From Mycobacterium genavense ATCC 51234 (GTDB taxonomy: Bacteria; Actinomycetota; Actinomycetes; Mycobacteriales; Mycobacteriaceae): a stretch of 64,000 nucleotides of DNA. The position numbers were made by a program, and so were the translations under genes. The notes beneath the pieces are model-generated. The model searched no databases. It saw nothing but the letters and a program-made list of their open reading frames with translations, and was not told the origin of the DNA. Shown here piece after piece: positions 49,059-58,425 of this stretch. How positions within the stretch are numbered: the first letter of the stretch is position 1; each line of letters starts with the position of its first letter. Location of the stretch: NCBI RefSeq assembly GCF_000526915.1, contig NZ_JAGZ01000002.1:124001-188000 (forward strand), given 5' to 3'.

Positions 49059-52000
49059 TCAGTCGGCGCTGTATGAGAACGCATCCCAGGCATCCAACAG
49101 GGCGTCGACGTTTAACTGGGGTTGAATTCCCGAGGTTCCGGATAACCCGGGCGCGGCCAAGGCGCTGAGCCCTGGAGGCCCCGCAGGGGTCGGCGGAGCC
49201 GGTGGCATCCCGGGCGCCACGGTAACCAGGCCGATCAAGCCGCCGCGCCCGACGGAGCCGCCGGGGCCGACGGTAACGATATCGCCGGGTCCGATGGCAA
49301 GGGTGCCACCGGATTCGACCGGGACGGTGCTGCCGGCGTTGACGGTGAGATAGCCGCCCCCGTCGATGGCAAGGGTGCCGCCATCACCGACGGTCAGGGT
49401 GGTGCCGGGGTTGAGCGTAATGGCGCCGCCGGATTAGACGGTCAAGGTGCTGCCGTAATAGACGATGAGTGTGCCGCTGTTGGTCAGAGTGCCACCGTTG
49501 GTCAAAGTTCCGGCGTCGAAAAGGGCCCCTCCGGCGTGGATGGCCAGGGTGCCGTCGGGTTGGACGGCGAGGGTGCCGAAGTCGCTAAGCGTGCCGTAAT
49601 CGTTGAGCACGCCGCCGGTGTTGACCGTGAGAGTGCCGTAATCGCTGAGCGTGCCGTAATCGCTGAGCACGCCCCCGCCATCAACCGTGAGGGCCCCGTA
49701 GTCGTTGAGGGCTGCGCCGGTGTCGATCGTCAGGGTGCCGTGGTCGCTGAGGACGCCGCCCGGGTCGACGCTCAGGGTCCCGGAATCGGTAAGTGTGCCA
49801 CCGCTGTTCACGGTGTGAGTGCCGTAGTCGTCGAGGACGCCCCCGGATTCGACGGAGACCGCACCGCCGTCGTTGAGAACGCCACCGGTGTCAACGGTGA
49901 GGGTGCCGGAGTCGTTGAGGAGGCCCCCGGAGTTGAGCGAGATGGTGCCACCGCCGTTCACGGTGAGAGTGCCGGTGTCGTTGAGGGTGCCGTTGCCGTT
50001 TACGTTGAGCGTCCCCTGGTCGCTGATGAGACCGCCGGTGTTGGTGAGGGTGCCGTAGTCATTGAGGCTGCCGCCGGCGTTGACGTTGAGGTAGCTGCTG
50101 GGGCTGACGTTGAAGTTGCCGCCGTCGGTGATGGTGAGGGTGCCGTAGTCATTGAGGCTGCCGCTGTCGGTGAGACTACCGCTGTTGATCAGGGTGCTGC
50201 CGGAGTTGAGGTTGAGGGTGCCAGCGTTGTCGAGAGTGCCGGTGTTGGTGAGGTTTCCGTTGTTGATCAAGCTGGCGCAGATCCGCGAGTCGATGCTGAC
50301 AGCACCGGCGTTGTTGAAAGTGCCGGCATTGGTGAGGGTTCCGCTGTCGGTGAGGGTGCCGCCCGGGTTGACGTTGACACTACCGGCGTTGGCGAGGGTA
50401 CCGCCGGGTTGGACTGTGACGGTACCGTCATTGCCCAGCGTGCCACCGGATTCGACGGTTAGGGTGCCGTAATCGCTTAGCGTGCCACCGGATTGGACAG
50501 TCACGGCGCCGTAATCGTTCAGCGCCCCGTTGTTGGTGAGGGCGCCGGAATCGGTGAGGGTGGCGCCGTTGTTGACGGTCAGGGTGCCGCTGTTAGTGAG
50601 CGAGCCAGCGCTTTGGACGTTGAGGGTACCGCCGTCGGTGAGCGTGGCGCCGTCGTGGACGGTGAGAATACCGGCGTCGTTCAAAATGCCGCCGTTGATG
50701 GTGAGGGCGCCGCCGCTCTCGCCGGGGGTGCTCGATTGGACGCTGAGGCTGCCGCCGCTTTGGATGGTGAGAATGCCGGAGTCGTTGAGGGCGCCGCCAG
50801 TATTGACGGTGACGACGCCGCTGTTGGTGACGCTGCCGCCGTCGGCGACGTTGAGGGCGCCGTTAACGGTGAGGCCGCCGCTGTTGGCGATGGTGCCGCC
50901 GTCGGCGACGTTGAGGGTGCCGCTGTCGGTGAGGCTGCCGCTGGCGTTGACGGTCAGCATGCCGCTATCGGTGAGGGTGCTGCCGGCGTTGACGGTCAGG
51001 GTGCCGCTATCGGTGAGGGTGCCACCAGAGTCGATGGTGAGGGCGCCACCACTGCTGACGTTGAGAGTGCCCAAGTCCGTCAAGGTGCCGCCGCTATTGA
51101 TAGTCAGGGTGCCGGAATCGGTGAGAGCGCCGCCCGAGCTAACGGTGAGAGTGCCCGAGTCGGTGAGAGTGCCGGAATTGGTGAGGGCACCGCCACCGCT
51201 AATCGTGAGAGTGCCGCCGTCCATGAGGGTGCCGCCGGCGTCGACGTTGAGGGTGCCGCTGTCGGTGAGGACACCGCCAGCGTCGACGGTCAGCGTGCCG
51301 CTGTCGGTGAGGACGCCACCACCGTTGATGGTCAGGGTGCCGCTGTCGGTGAGGACGCCACCACCGTTGATGGTCAGGGTGCCGCTGGGGCCGACTGTGA
51401 GGCCGCTGTCGGCGTTGAGGGTGACGGTGCCTCCACTGTTGACGGTGAGGATGCCGTCGGCACCAACGGTAAGGATGTCGTTGTTGGTCAGGGTGCCATC
51501 GGCGCCAACGGTGAGGATGCCGCCGGTATTGATGTTGCCGCCGACCGTGATCCCGGCGTCGTTGGTGAGGGTGCCGCCGGAGTCGACGGTCACGGTGCCG
51601 CTATCGGTGAGGACACCGCCGGCGTTGACGGTCAGCGTGCCGCTATCGGTGAGAGTGCTGCCGTCGCCGACCGCGACGGTGCCGGAATCGGTGAGAGTGC
51701 CGCCGGAGTAAACGGTGAGGGTACCGCTGTCGGTGAGCGTGCCGCCGCTATTGATAGTCAGGGTGGAGTCGGAGTTGATGGTGACGGTGCCAGAGGAGGC
51801 GAGGGTGCCGGAATCGATGAGAGTGCCGCCGTCGGCGACCGTGAGGGTGCCGCCGGAGGAGACGGTGAGGCCGCCGCCGGAGTTGATACTGACAGTTCCG
51901 TAGTCGGTGAGGGTGCCGCCATCGGTGAGGATGCCGCTGATGTCGTCGATAGTGCCGCTGATGGTGAGTGTGCCGGTGGGGTCGACGGTGACGGTGCCGC

Positions 52001-52949
52001 CGCTGTCGATGGTGACAGTGCCGCTGTCGATGGTCAGGGCACCGCGGTCTGTGAGGGTGCCGTCGATGGTGAGGGTGCCGGAGTCGGTGACCGTAAGAGA
52101 GCCGCCGTTGGTGAGGGTGCTGGCGTCGCTGAGCGTGACGGTGCCGTAGTCGGTGAGGATGCCGCCGTTGTTGAGGGTGCCGTCGACGGTGAGGCTGCCG
52201 GCGACGGTGAAGCTGCTGCCGGATTCGACGATGACGGTGTCGCCGGCGCCGATGGTGTAGGTCTGGCCAGAGACGATTGTGAGGGTCTGGCCATCGCTGA
52301 TGGTGGTGGTGGTACCGGAGTTGGCGGTTGAGCTGAGTTGCTGTGTGAGTGTTTGGGTTTGGGTGCTGGTGGTGTTGGCGGTGGCTTGGGCTACGGCGCG
52401 GGCCTGGTCCGTCTGCCCGTTCTGGTTGGTGGTCTGCGGCGGGTCATCGAACGCGGCCAGGGCGCCCGCAGTCATGGAGTCGGCGGCGTAGCCGTACATT
52501 GCGGTGACGTCTTGAACCCACATCTGCATGTATTCGGCCTCGGTGGCCGCGATCGCCGGGGTGTTCTGCCCGAGGAAGTTGGTCGCGACCAGCGTCATCA
52601 GCTGCGCGCGGTTGGCCGCGATCACCGGCGGGGGCACCGTCATCGCGAACGCCGTTTCGTACGCCGCCGCCGCACCATAGGCCTGGGCTGCAGTCTGCGC
52701 CGCCGCAGCCGCACTCGCTTGCAACCATTCCACATAGGGCGTCGCCTCGGTGGTCATCGCTAGCGATGCCGGGCCGGACCACACCGGTCCGGTCAGCCCC
52801 GCGATCTCCCAGGAGTGACCGGCCGCAGCGGATTCCAGCTCGGCGGCCACCGCGTCCCAACCGGCCGCGTTCGACAGCACTGGACCCGCCCCGGGCCCGG
52901 TATACACCAACTCCGAGTTGATCTCGGGCGGCAACAACCCAAAATCCAT
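49059..52949 (-). CDS. Giant PPE protein with beta-solenoid-like repeats (copy B), interrupted by an in-frame stop
   Basis: PPE domain ([20 protein letters not shown], residues 1 to about 175), a linker rich in Gln/Thr/Ala, then roughly 950 residues of the same repeat as copy A. The commonest coil is [14 protein letters not shown], 14 residues or 42 bases, made of a 6- and an 8-residue unit. An in-frame TAA at 49434-49436 (after YYGSTLTV) gives 1171 residues; the frame stays open beyond it for about 124 codons ([19 protein letters not shown]) and ends with the conserved tail [20 protein letters not shown] and [20 protein letters not shown] at TGA 49059. Full length would be about 1296 codons. 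A single Cys interrupts the repeats ([10 protein letters not shown]). Predicted exported via a type VII system. Confidence 0.83.
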
Positions 52950-53107
52950 GGCTCTGTTTCCCTTCCAGCCATGACGACATGCTTATTCGACGGAACGGCT
53001 GCGACGGGTCATGTCCCAGCCTTGCGGGACGGAATGACATGCGCCTATCCGCTTCTGCACCTTGTCGGATCCGTGCTGGTCCAAATATACGGGCATGCAC
53101 GTATGGC

Positions 53108-53133
53108 AGCAATATATACTGAAATAAATTGGG
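53108..53133 (-). promoter_or_regulatory. AT-rich promoter element upstream of PPE copy B
   Basis: Counterpart of the element at 48573-48601, about 160 bases before the PPE start on the minus strand. The shared core TTATTT-A/C-AGTATAT-G/A-T suggests that both genes answer to the same regulator. The rest of 52950-53307 has no gene that I can support. Confidence 0.4.
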
Positions 53134-53307
53134 TGTCGTGCAGCTGCCTCGGGGCCGAAGAGCAGTCAGTTCAAAATGGACGCGCTAGACCGCAGCCGCC
53201 CTACAGCGCCACCAAGCCGTCCTGAGGACAACGATGCCGCGACCAACCCGACGCCAGTAAAGCCAATGGCGCCAATGATTGTCGGGCAGCCCTCCGGCAC
53301 GGCCTCG

Positions 53308-53518
53308 CGGCGCAGGGCGGCGCTGTGCCGTTGGTCATCACCGGTGGGATCGCCAGCGGGATCGCCGCCTACTTCGAGGCCCGGGTGATCAAGTTGTCGC
53401 GCTGACCGTGCTGAGCAAGATCGTGATCGCGCTGTGCGCCGCGATCACCGTGATTCTTGAGGTCTTCCCGCAGCCACTGCTCGACCTCGCGGATCATGCC
53501 GCGCGGTTGCTGCAGTAA
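53308..53518 (+). pseudogene. Diverged copy of the nuoN 3' end
   Basis: Matches nuoN 44269-44518. GGCGCTGTGCCGTTGGTCAT parallels the nuoN stretch for GGAVPLVI, then GIASGIAAYFEARVI parallels GVIASGVAAYFYVRVI. A gap of about 40 bases follows, and then LSKIVIALCAAITVILEVFP and QPLLDLADHAARLLQ to the stop, against LSKIAIAVCAAITVILGIFP in nuoN. The last 110 bases differ at about 13 positions by my count. The fragment lies 9 kb from nuoN in the same orientation. Confidence 0.88.
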
Positions 53519-55058
53519 CACCGCGACTCACGGGCGCACCCATTATCAGATCGGATGCCTTCTCCCCGATCATGATTGCCGGTGCATGGGTGTTGCCGGC
53601 GGTGATCGACGGCATGACCGACACGTCGGCGACCCGCAAGCCCGCCACGCCACGCACCCTGAGATCCGGTGTTACGACGGCGTCGTCGTCGACGCCCATC
53701 CGGCACGTCCCGACTTGATGGTGGTAGCTGCCGACGGCACGCCGCACGTATGCGCGCAGGTGATCGCGCGTGCGTGCTGCCGGTCCGGGTGCGACCTCGG
53801 CGTAGCGCCACTCGTCGAAGGCGGCACTGGCCCCTATCTCGCGGCAGATCTCCACCGCGTCGACCAGCGCTTCGACGTCGTAGGGTTCGGCCAGGACATT
53901 CGGATCGCACCGCGGCGCGGCCGCTGGATCGGCCGAGACAAGCCGCAGGATGCCGCGCGACCGAGGACGGATGATGCTGGGCGCGATCGTATATCCGTTG
54001 CGCGGCACGGGATAGCCCTCGGCCGGGTACACCAGGTGCATGAACAACGGCTGCAGATCGGGCCCCGGACCACGCCAGTACGCGGTGGAGGTGAACAGTT
54101 GGCACTCAAGCAGGTTGTGGTGCGGCGGTTCCATCGGCCGCGCCGCCTCGTAGATGTTGCTCACCAGCAGGTGGTCGTGCAGGTTCTCGCCCACCCCGGG
54201 AAGATCGACAGTGGCCTTCACGCCGATTTCGGTCAGGTGCTCGGCGGGTCCGATGCCACTGAGCATCAACAGCTTCGGTGAGCCCACGGTGCCCGCGCAC
54301 AGCACCACTTCACTGTCGGCCGACGCCTGAAGAATCTGCCCGCGCGCCGAATACTGCACCCCGACCGCGCGGCCACCGCGAATGACGGCATGGTGCACCA
54401 GCGCCCCGGTGGTCACGGCCAGGCGCGGATTTCCCCGCACCGGAGCCATGAAACTGCGCCACGCGCTGGCCCGGCGACCGTTGCGGGTGGTCACTTGGCT
54501 GTAGCCGACACCGGCCTGCCGCGGCCCGTTGAAATCATCGATCACCGGGTGCCCGAGGGCACTCGCCGCGTCGATGAACGCGACCGATGTCGGGTTCGGT
54601 CGGGTGATGCGCTCGACCGGCAGCGGTCCGCCCGCTCCGTGCCACCGGCTGGCGCCGTCCACGTGGTCCTCCGAGCGCAGAAACAACGGAAGTATGCTCT
54701 CGAAATCCCAACCCTTACAACCGAGTTGGGCCCACTCATCGTAGTCGCTGCGGTGCCCACGGATGTAGATCTGGCCGTTGAGGGAGCTGCTCCCGCCCAA
54801 CACCTTTCCCCGCAGCCAATACAGACGCCGATTGTTGGCGTGTCGTTGCGGGGTAGTCATGAAAGCCCAGTCCTGCCCGCTGTGCAGTAATGCGGGCCAT
54901 CTGGAACTGATGTGGATATCGGGGTTGATGTCGGCGGGGCCGGCCTCCAGCACATGCACCGAATACCCACGGTCCAGCAATCGGCGCGCGACCACACTGC
55001 CGGACGCGCCCGCGCCCACCACGATGAAGTCGGTTGTGTGTGTTCGGTGGCTCACCAT
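53445..55058 (-). CDS. GMC family FAD-dependent oxidoreductase (choline dehydrogenase-like)
   Basis: Flavoprotein that oxidises alcohols. ADP-binding motif FIVVGAGASGSVVARRLLDR at residues 11-30, GMC signature 1 in GKVLGGSSSLNGQIYIRG, signature 2 in VLCAGTVGSPKLLMLSGIG, and the catalytic His in VGSYHHQVGTCRMG with the partner in AGNTHAPAIMIGEKASDLI. I start it at ATG 55058 (MVSHRTHTTDFIVV). The family normally ends soon after ASDLIMG; here the last 25 codons (TAATARHDPRGRAVAAGRPQ) are antisense to the nuoN 3' copy, so the natural end seems replaced or extended. It takes a position where M. tuberculosis has PPE53/Rv3160c/Rv3161c. Substrate unknown. Confidence 0.87.
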   Translation of the reverse strand: MVSHRTHTTDFIVVGAGASGSVVARRLLDRGYSVHVLEAGPADINPDIHISSRWPALLHSGQDWAFMTTPQRHANNRRLYWLRGKVLGGSSSLNGQIYIRGHRSDYDEWAQLGCKGWDFESILPLFLRSEDHVDGASRWHGAGGPLPVERITRPNPTSVAFIDAASALGHPVIDDFNGPRQAGVGYSQVTTRNGRRASAWRSFMAPVRGNPRLAVTTGALVHHAVIRGGRAVGVQYSARGQILQASADSEVVLCAGTVGSPKLLMLSGIGPAEHLTEIGVKATVDLPGVGENLHDHLLVSNIYEAARPMEPPHHNLLECQLFTSTAYWRGPGPDLQPLFMHLVYPAEGYPVPRNGYTIAPSIIRPRSRGILRLVSADPAAAPRCDPNVLAEPYDVEALVDAVEICREIGASAAFDEWRYAEVAPGPAARTRDHLRAYVRRAVGSYHHQVGTCRMGVDDDAVVTPDLRVRGVAGLRVADVSVMPSITAGNTHAPAIMIGEKASDLIMGAPVSRGVTAATARHDPRGRAVAAGRPQESR

Positions 55059-55231
55059 GGCTCCCTTGTCTGACGGCGTCTCGTCGACACCGGGTGCCGC
55101 CACATCCTGCTTATCGGCACAGCGCGCGGCCAGGACAAAAAACCTTGCAGGTACGTCAAACCACCAAGGAAAACAGCCAAATCCAGCGCATACTCGTGAT
55201 GACTCGCGGCGTTGTCAGGCCCAATGCGTGA

Positions 55232-55681
55232 TCAGCCCAAGAACGGGCGGGTAGCCAACAGGTAGATCGCCAACACCGCAAGCGGGGCCGCCAGCGGTAC
55301 CCAGGGCAGCCGCAGCGGGAACGACATGGCCACCGCGCCCACCACGGTAAAGCTTACGGCGCCAACAAGTGTCGGCCAACTTGCCATGACGACCGCATCC
55401 GACATCCCCGCCGCGTGGCGCGAGACCAGATAGCCGGCCGCGCACAGCCCCGAAAGCAGCGCGAACACATAGGAGCGATCGGAGACGACGATCACAATCA
55501 CGCACAGCAACACGGCAACCGTTGCGGCGGGCCGCAACACGACCCCGACGCCCACAACGACCAGCGCCGTCATTCCGGCGGCCACCTCCGGCCCGTGGGT
55601 GCCCACCGCGGCCAGGCCGACCATCAGCAGACCGAATATCGTTGCCCAAGCGTGGATCCCGAATCGTGCACCGAATGACAT
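55232..55681 (-). CDS. Small integral membrane protein (Rv3162c-like)
   Basis: A 149-residue, very hydrophobic protein with about four to five helices, for example AWATIFGLLMVGLAAVGTHG, MTALVVVGVGVVLRPAATVA and VLLCVIVIVVSDRSYVFALL. It starts MSFGARFGIH two bases after the stop of the DUF58 gene, so it closes the moxR3 operon, as Rv3162c does in M. tuberculosis. No catalytic motif is visible. The 55059-55231 gap upstream of the GMC gene contains nothing that I recognise. Confidence 0.8.
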   Translation of the reverse strand: MSFGARFGIHAWATIFGLLMVGLAAVGTHGPEVAAGMTALVVVGVGVVLRPAATVAVLLCVIVIVVSDRSYVFALLSGLCAAGYLVSRHAAGMSDAVVMASWPTLVGAVSFTVVGAVAMSFPLRLPWVPLAAPLAVLAIYLLATRPFLG

Positions 55682-55683
55682 CA

Positions 55684-56949
55684 CTACCCCCGCAGCCGTC
55701 CACACACCCGGTGACGGCGATCCGGCATCACACCCATCGACTGCTCGAGGGTGTGATCTGCCTGCCAGGAGACGATGTCGACACCGATCGTCGCCATGTC
55801 GCGATACATGGCCGAGCGCTGCAACGCCCACAGCCGATCCACCAACGGGTCTTGATCGTCTTCGAACGGCGAGACGTCCAGGGTGTCGACCGCGATCACG
55901 ACATCGCCGCGCTTGCGCAAATCGATGAGCGCCAGCGCGAATTCGGTGTCGAGCAGGGTGGAGAACGCGATGACGATGGCCCCGGCCGGGACGGCCGCAC
56001 GCGGCGCCAGTGTTCCGGTGGTGTTCTCGAATCGATCGCCGGCGCCGAGCACGGTGTCCAGGACGCGATAGAACTGCCGCTGACCGATGTCGGCGCCGAG
56101 CCAGCGCGGCCGATGTCCGCCGAGCGCGACGATTCCGGCGCGATCGCCGTAGCGCAGCGCGGTCTGCACTACCTGAGCCGCACCGCGCACCACTCGTTCG
56201 GTGGCATCGGTCGCCGGGCTCGCCGGCTGCCGGTACCCGTCGATCAGTACCACCACGTCGGCGGCGCGGTCGGTCAGACGCTCCGTGACATGCAACTGGC
56301 CACGACGCGCGCTCACCGGCCAATTCACCGCTCGCAGTTGGTCACCTGGAACATACGGACGGATGTCGGCATACTCGACGCCGGGGCCGACATGCCTGGT
56401 CAGGTGGGCGCCGAGCCGGTCGAGTAACTCGGTTCGCGGGATGGGCGTCGACTGCGGCGGTGTCAGTGGAAACACGATCACATTGGCGACGTCGACGATC
56501 GCGGTGCCGGTGACCAGCCCGCCGCGCGCGACCGGGTCGACGCGAGCGGGGATCGAATAGTTTCCCCACCGCTGCGCCACGGCCGCAACCGTTTTGGCGT
56601 GCGGGGAAGCCGCATCGAGAACTTCGAGCGCCATGCTCTCGACGGCGGGAACGGTGAGCTCCGCTGTCCACGCCCGGTCCGCACCGGCGGCCTCGGTCAC
56701 CGACAGTGTCACCCGCGCCTGCTCCCCTTCGAAGCATCGCTGCGACTCCGGTTGCCCGCGCACGTGGAACGTCGGCACGGGTTGCTGCCAGCTGATCGAA
56801 CACAGCACGCCGAGCAGAGGAGCCGCGAACGCGATGAGCTGCCAATGCGCGCCGATCACGGTGGCAACGAGCGCGACACCCGCACAAGTCGCGATGGCCC
56901 GTGTCAATGGTGATGCGCGCCAGCGGAACTCGGCTTCGTGGCCGTTCAT
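55684..56949 (-). CDS. DUF58 family protein (Rv3163c-like), partner of MoxR
   Basis: A 421-residue protein: two N-terminal helices (AIATCAGVALVATVIGAHWQ and LIAFAAPLLGVLCSISW), a beta-rich middle and the DUF58 core EYADIRPYVPGDQLRAVNWP, followed by a von Willebrand A-like region (DVVVLIDGYRQPASPATDAT, IVIAFSTLLDTEFALAL). DUF58 proteins are always found with MoxR AAA ATPases and are thought to act as substrate adaptors in chaperone-like complexes. Two-base gap to the next gene; starts 7 bases after the moxR3 stop. Intact. Confidence 0.88.
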   Translation of the reverse strand: MNGHEAEFRWRASPLTRAIATCAGVALVATVIGAHWQLIAFAAPLLGVLCSISWQQPVPTFHVRGQPESQRCFEGEQARVTLSVTEAAGADRAWTAELTVPAVESMALEVLDAASPHAKTVAAVAQRWGNYSIPARVDPVARGGLVTGTAIVDVANVIVFPLTPPQSTPIPRTELLDRLGAHLTRHVGPGVEYADIRPYVPGDQLRAVNWPVSARRGQLHVTERLTDRAADVVVLIDGYRQPASPATDATERVVRGAAQVVQTALRYGDRAGIVALGGHRPRWLGADIGQRQFYRVLDTVLGAGDRFENTTGTLAPRAAVPAGAIVIAFSTLLDTEFALALIDLRKRGDVVIAVDTLDVSPFEDDQDPLVDRLWALQRSAMYRDMATIGVDIVSWQADHTLEQSMGVMPDRRHRVCGRLRG

Positions 56950-56956
56950 GGCGGGC

Positions 56957-57949
56957 TCATTTGGTGCCCTCGTTGGCGCGAGGCACCGGCAAGCGCCGCA
57001 ACAGTTCGCCGACGACGTCGGCGCCCTGAATCTTGCGCACCCACATCTCCGGGCGCAGCGTGATCCGGTGCACGACCGCCGCGATGGCCAGAGCCTTGAC
57101 GTCTTCCGGGATCACATAGTCGCGGCCGAGCAGCAGCGCACGAGCGCGGGCGAGTTGAACCAGGTCGAGTTCGGCACGCGGGCTGGCACCGACGGCGACC
57201 TGCGGATGGCGCCGGGTGGCGGTGGCCAGTGACACCACGTAGTGCAGGACATCCTCGTGCACCGTCACCCGCTCGACGGATTCGCGCATCGCCAGCAGAT
57301 CCTGGGCTTCGACGATCTGATTGACCGTCGGCTCGGCTGAGACACGATCGAGACGGCGACGCAGCATGGCCGTCTCGTCGCGTTCGGACAGATAGCGCAG
57401 CTCCAACCGCATCGCGAATCGATCCAGCTGCGCCTCCGGCAACGGGTAGGTGCCCTCGTATTCGATCGGGTTGTCGGTCGCCAGAACGATGAATGGTGTT
57501 GGCAGCTTGTGTGTTTCGCCGTCGATACTGATCTGGCCCTCGGCCATCGCCTCGAGCAGTGCGGCCTGGGTCTTGGGTGGGGTGCGGTTGATCTCGTCGG
57601 CAAGCAGCAGGTTGGTGAAGGTCGGGCCGGCGCGGAACGCGAAACGCCCCGACTGCATGTCGTAGATCGTCGAACCGAGCAGGTCCGCCGGCAACAGGTC
57701 CGGTGTGAACTGCACCCGGGTGAACCGCAGACCCAGCGCGGCCGCAAAGGATCTCGCGATCAGCGTCTTGCCCAGTCCCGGCAGGTCTTCGATGAGTACG
57801 TGGCCACGTGCCGGCACCGCGGTGAGGATGAGGGTCAGCGCCGAACGTTTGCCCACCACCACGCGTTCGATTTCGTCGAGCACCGCCTCGTAGTGTGCGG
57901 TAGTGGTACTGGCGGGCATCGCGGCCGGCATCGTGGCGCCCCCTGTCAT
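56957..57949 (-). CDS. moxR3: MoxR family AAA+ ATPase (Rv3164c orthologue)
   Basis: A 330-residue ATPase. Walker A in HVLIEDLPGLGKTLIARSFA, Walker B in NLLLADEINRTPPKTQAALL, sensor 1 in FIVLATDNPIEYEGTYPLPE, arginine region in AQLDRFAMRLELRYLSERDE and the C-terminal lid with AVGASPRAELDLVQLARARA. MoxR proteins are chaperone-like and assemble or activate partner complexes. The start overlaps the stop of the Rv3165c-like gene by four bases. Order and orientation match M. tuberculosis moxR3. Intact. Confidence 0.93.
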   Translation of the reverse strand: MTGGATMPAAMPASTTTAHYEAVLDEIERVVVGKRSALTLILTAVPARGHVLIEDLPGLGKTLIARSFAAALGLRFTRVQFTPDLLPADLLGSTIYDMQSGRFAFRAGPTFTNLLLADEINRTPPKTQAALLEAMAEGQISIDGETHKLPTPFIVLATDNPIEYEGTYPLPEAQLDRFAMRLELRYLSERDETAMLRRRLDRVSAEPTVNQIVEAQDLLAMRESVERVTVHEDVLHYVVSLATATRRHPQVAVGASPRAELDLVQLARARALLLGRDYVIPEDVKALAIAAVVHRITLRPEMWVRKIQGADVVGELLRRLPVPRANEGTK

Positions 57950-58425
57950 ACCTGCTCCAACCTCCGGAAAATCTCTTCGAACACGGCCCGGCCGGGGCCG
58001 GGCTGGTGATCAACAACACGCCTGATATTGTTGGGATTTACCCATTCCCACAGCTCGGCGCCGAACAGCATGCGCCCGGTCGATTGAAACGCCGCCGGTT
58101 CTTGGCAAGTCGCTGGCCGGTCGCCATTTCGTACCGGCGAGCGAGCATCGCACGCAGATGTCGATCCCAGTCCGCGCGCGTGGACTCCGACCAGCGAATC
58201 GTCGTCTCGGTGGTGGCAAGCCAGCGGCGCAACGAATCACCGAGATCGTCGATCCGGGTCAGCCGCGAGTTCTCCCCCGTGTCCCAGCAGCCGACGAACG
58301 TCGAGCAGTACCAGCGCCAGGGCGACCCCTGAGACCACAGACACCACGGACCGCTCCCGCACGATCAGCACCAGCAGCTCCGACCCTACGATGAAGCAAA
58401 CACCCAGAGCTATCAGCCTTTTCAT
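57946..58425 (-). CDS. Conserved membrane-anchored protein (Rv3165c-like), frameshifted twice
   Basis: About 159 residues if corrected, matching Rv3165c in length. Two N-terminal helices (MKRLIALGVCFIVGSELLVL and VVSVVSGVALALVLLDV) precede a soluble domain. Breaks lie near 58240 (after GELAADPD, resuming LRRWLATTETTIRWSESTRA) and near 58085 (after KNRRRFN, resuming RMLFGAELWEWVNPNNIRRV). The end FEEIFRRLEQV overlaps the moxR3 start. The two shifts cancel, which would leave only the middle altered if real. Member of the moxR3 operon; function unknown. Confidence 0.72.

Noticed and set aside
49536..52331. Several long plus-strand open frames of 300-600 codons across the PPE copy B repeats
   Set aside because: They are antisense to the PPE gene. 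The 42-base period keeps several frames free of stops; their products are low-complexity Gly/Val/Ala or Val/Pro/Arg sequences without any domain.
44519..53518. The accessory block as a complete integrative element or prophage
   Set aside because: I find no integrase, relaxase, capsid or replication gene in it. Only the flanking nuoN copies and the ImmA-type gene hint at a mobile origin, so it is reported as a finding and not as a mobile element.
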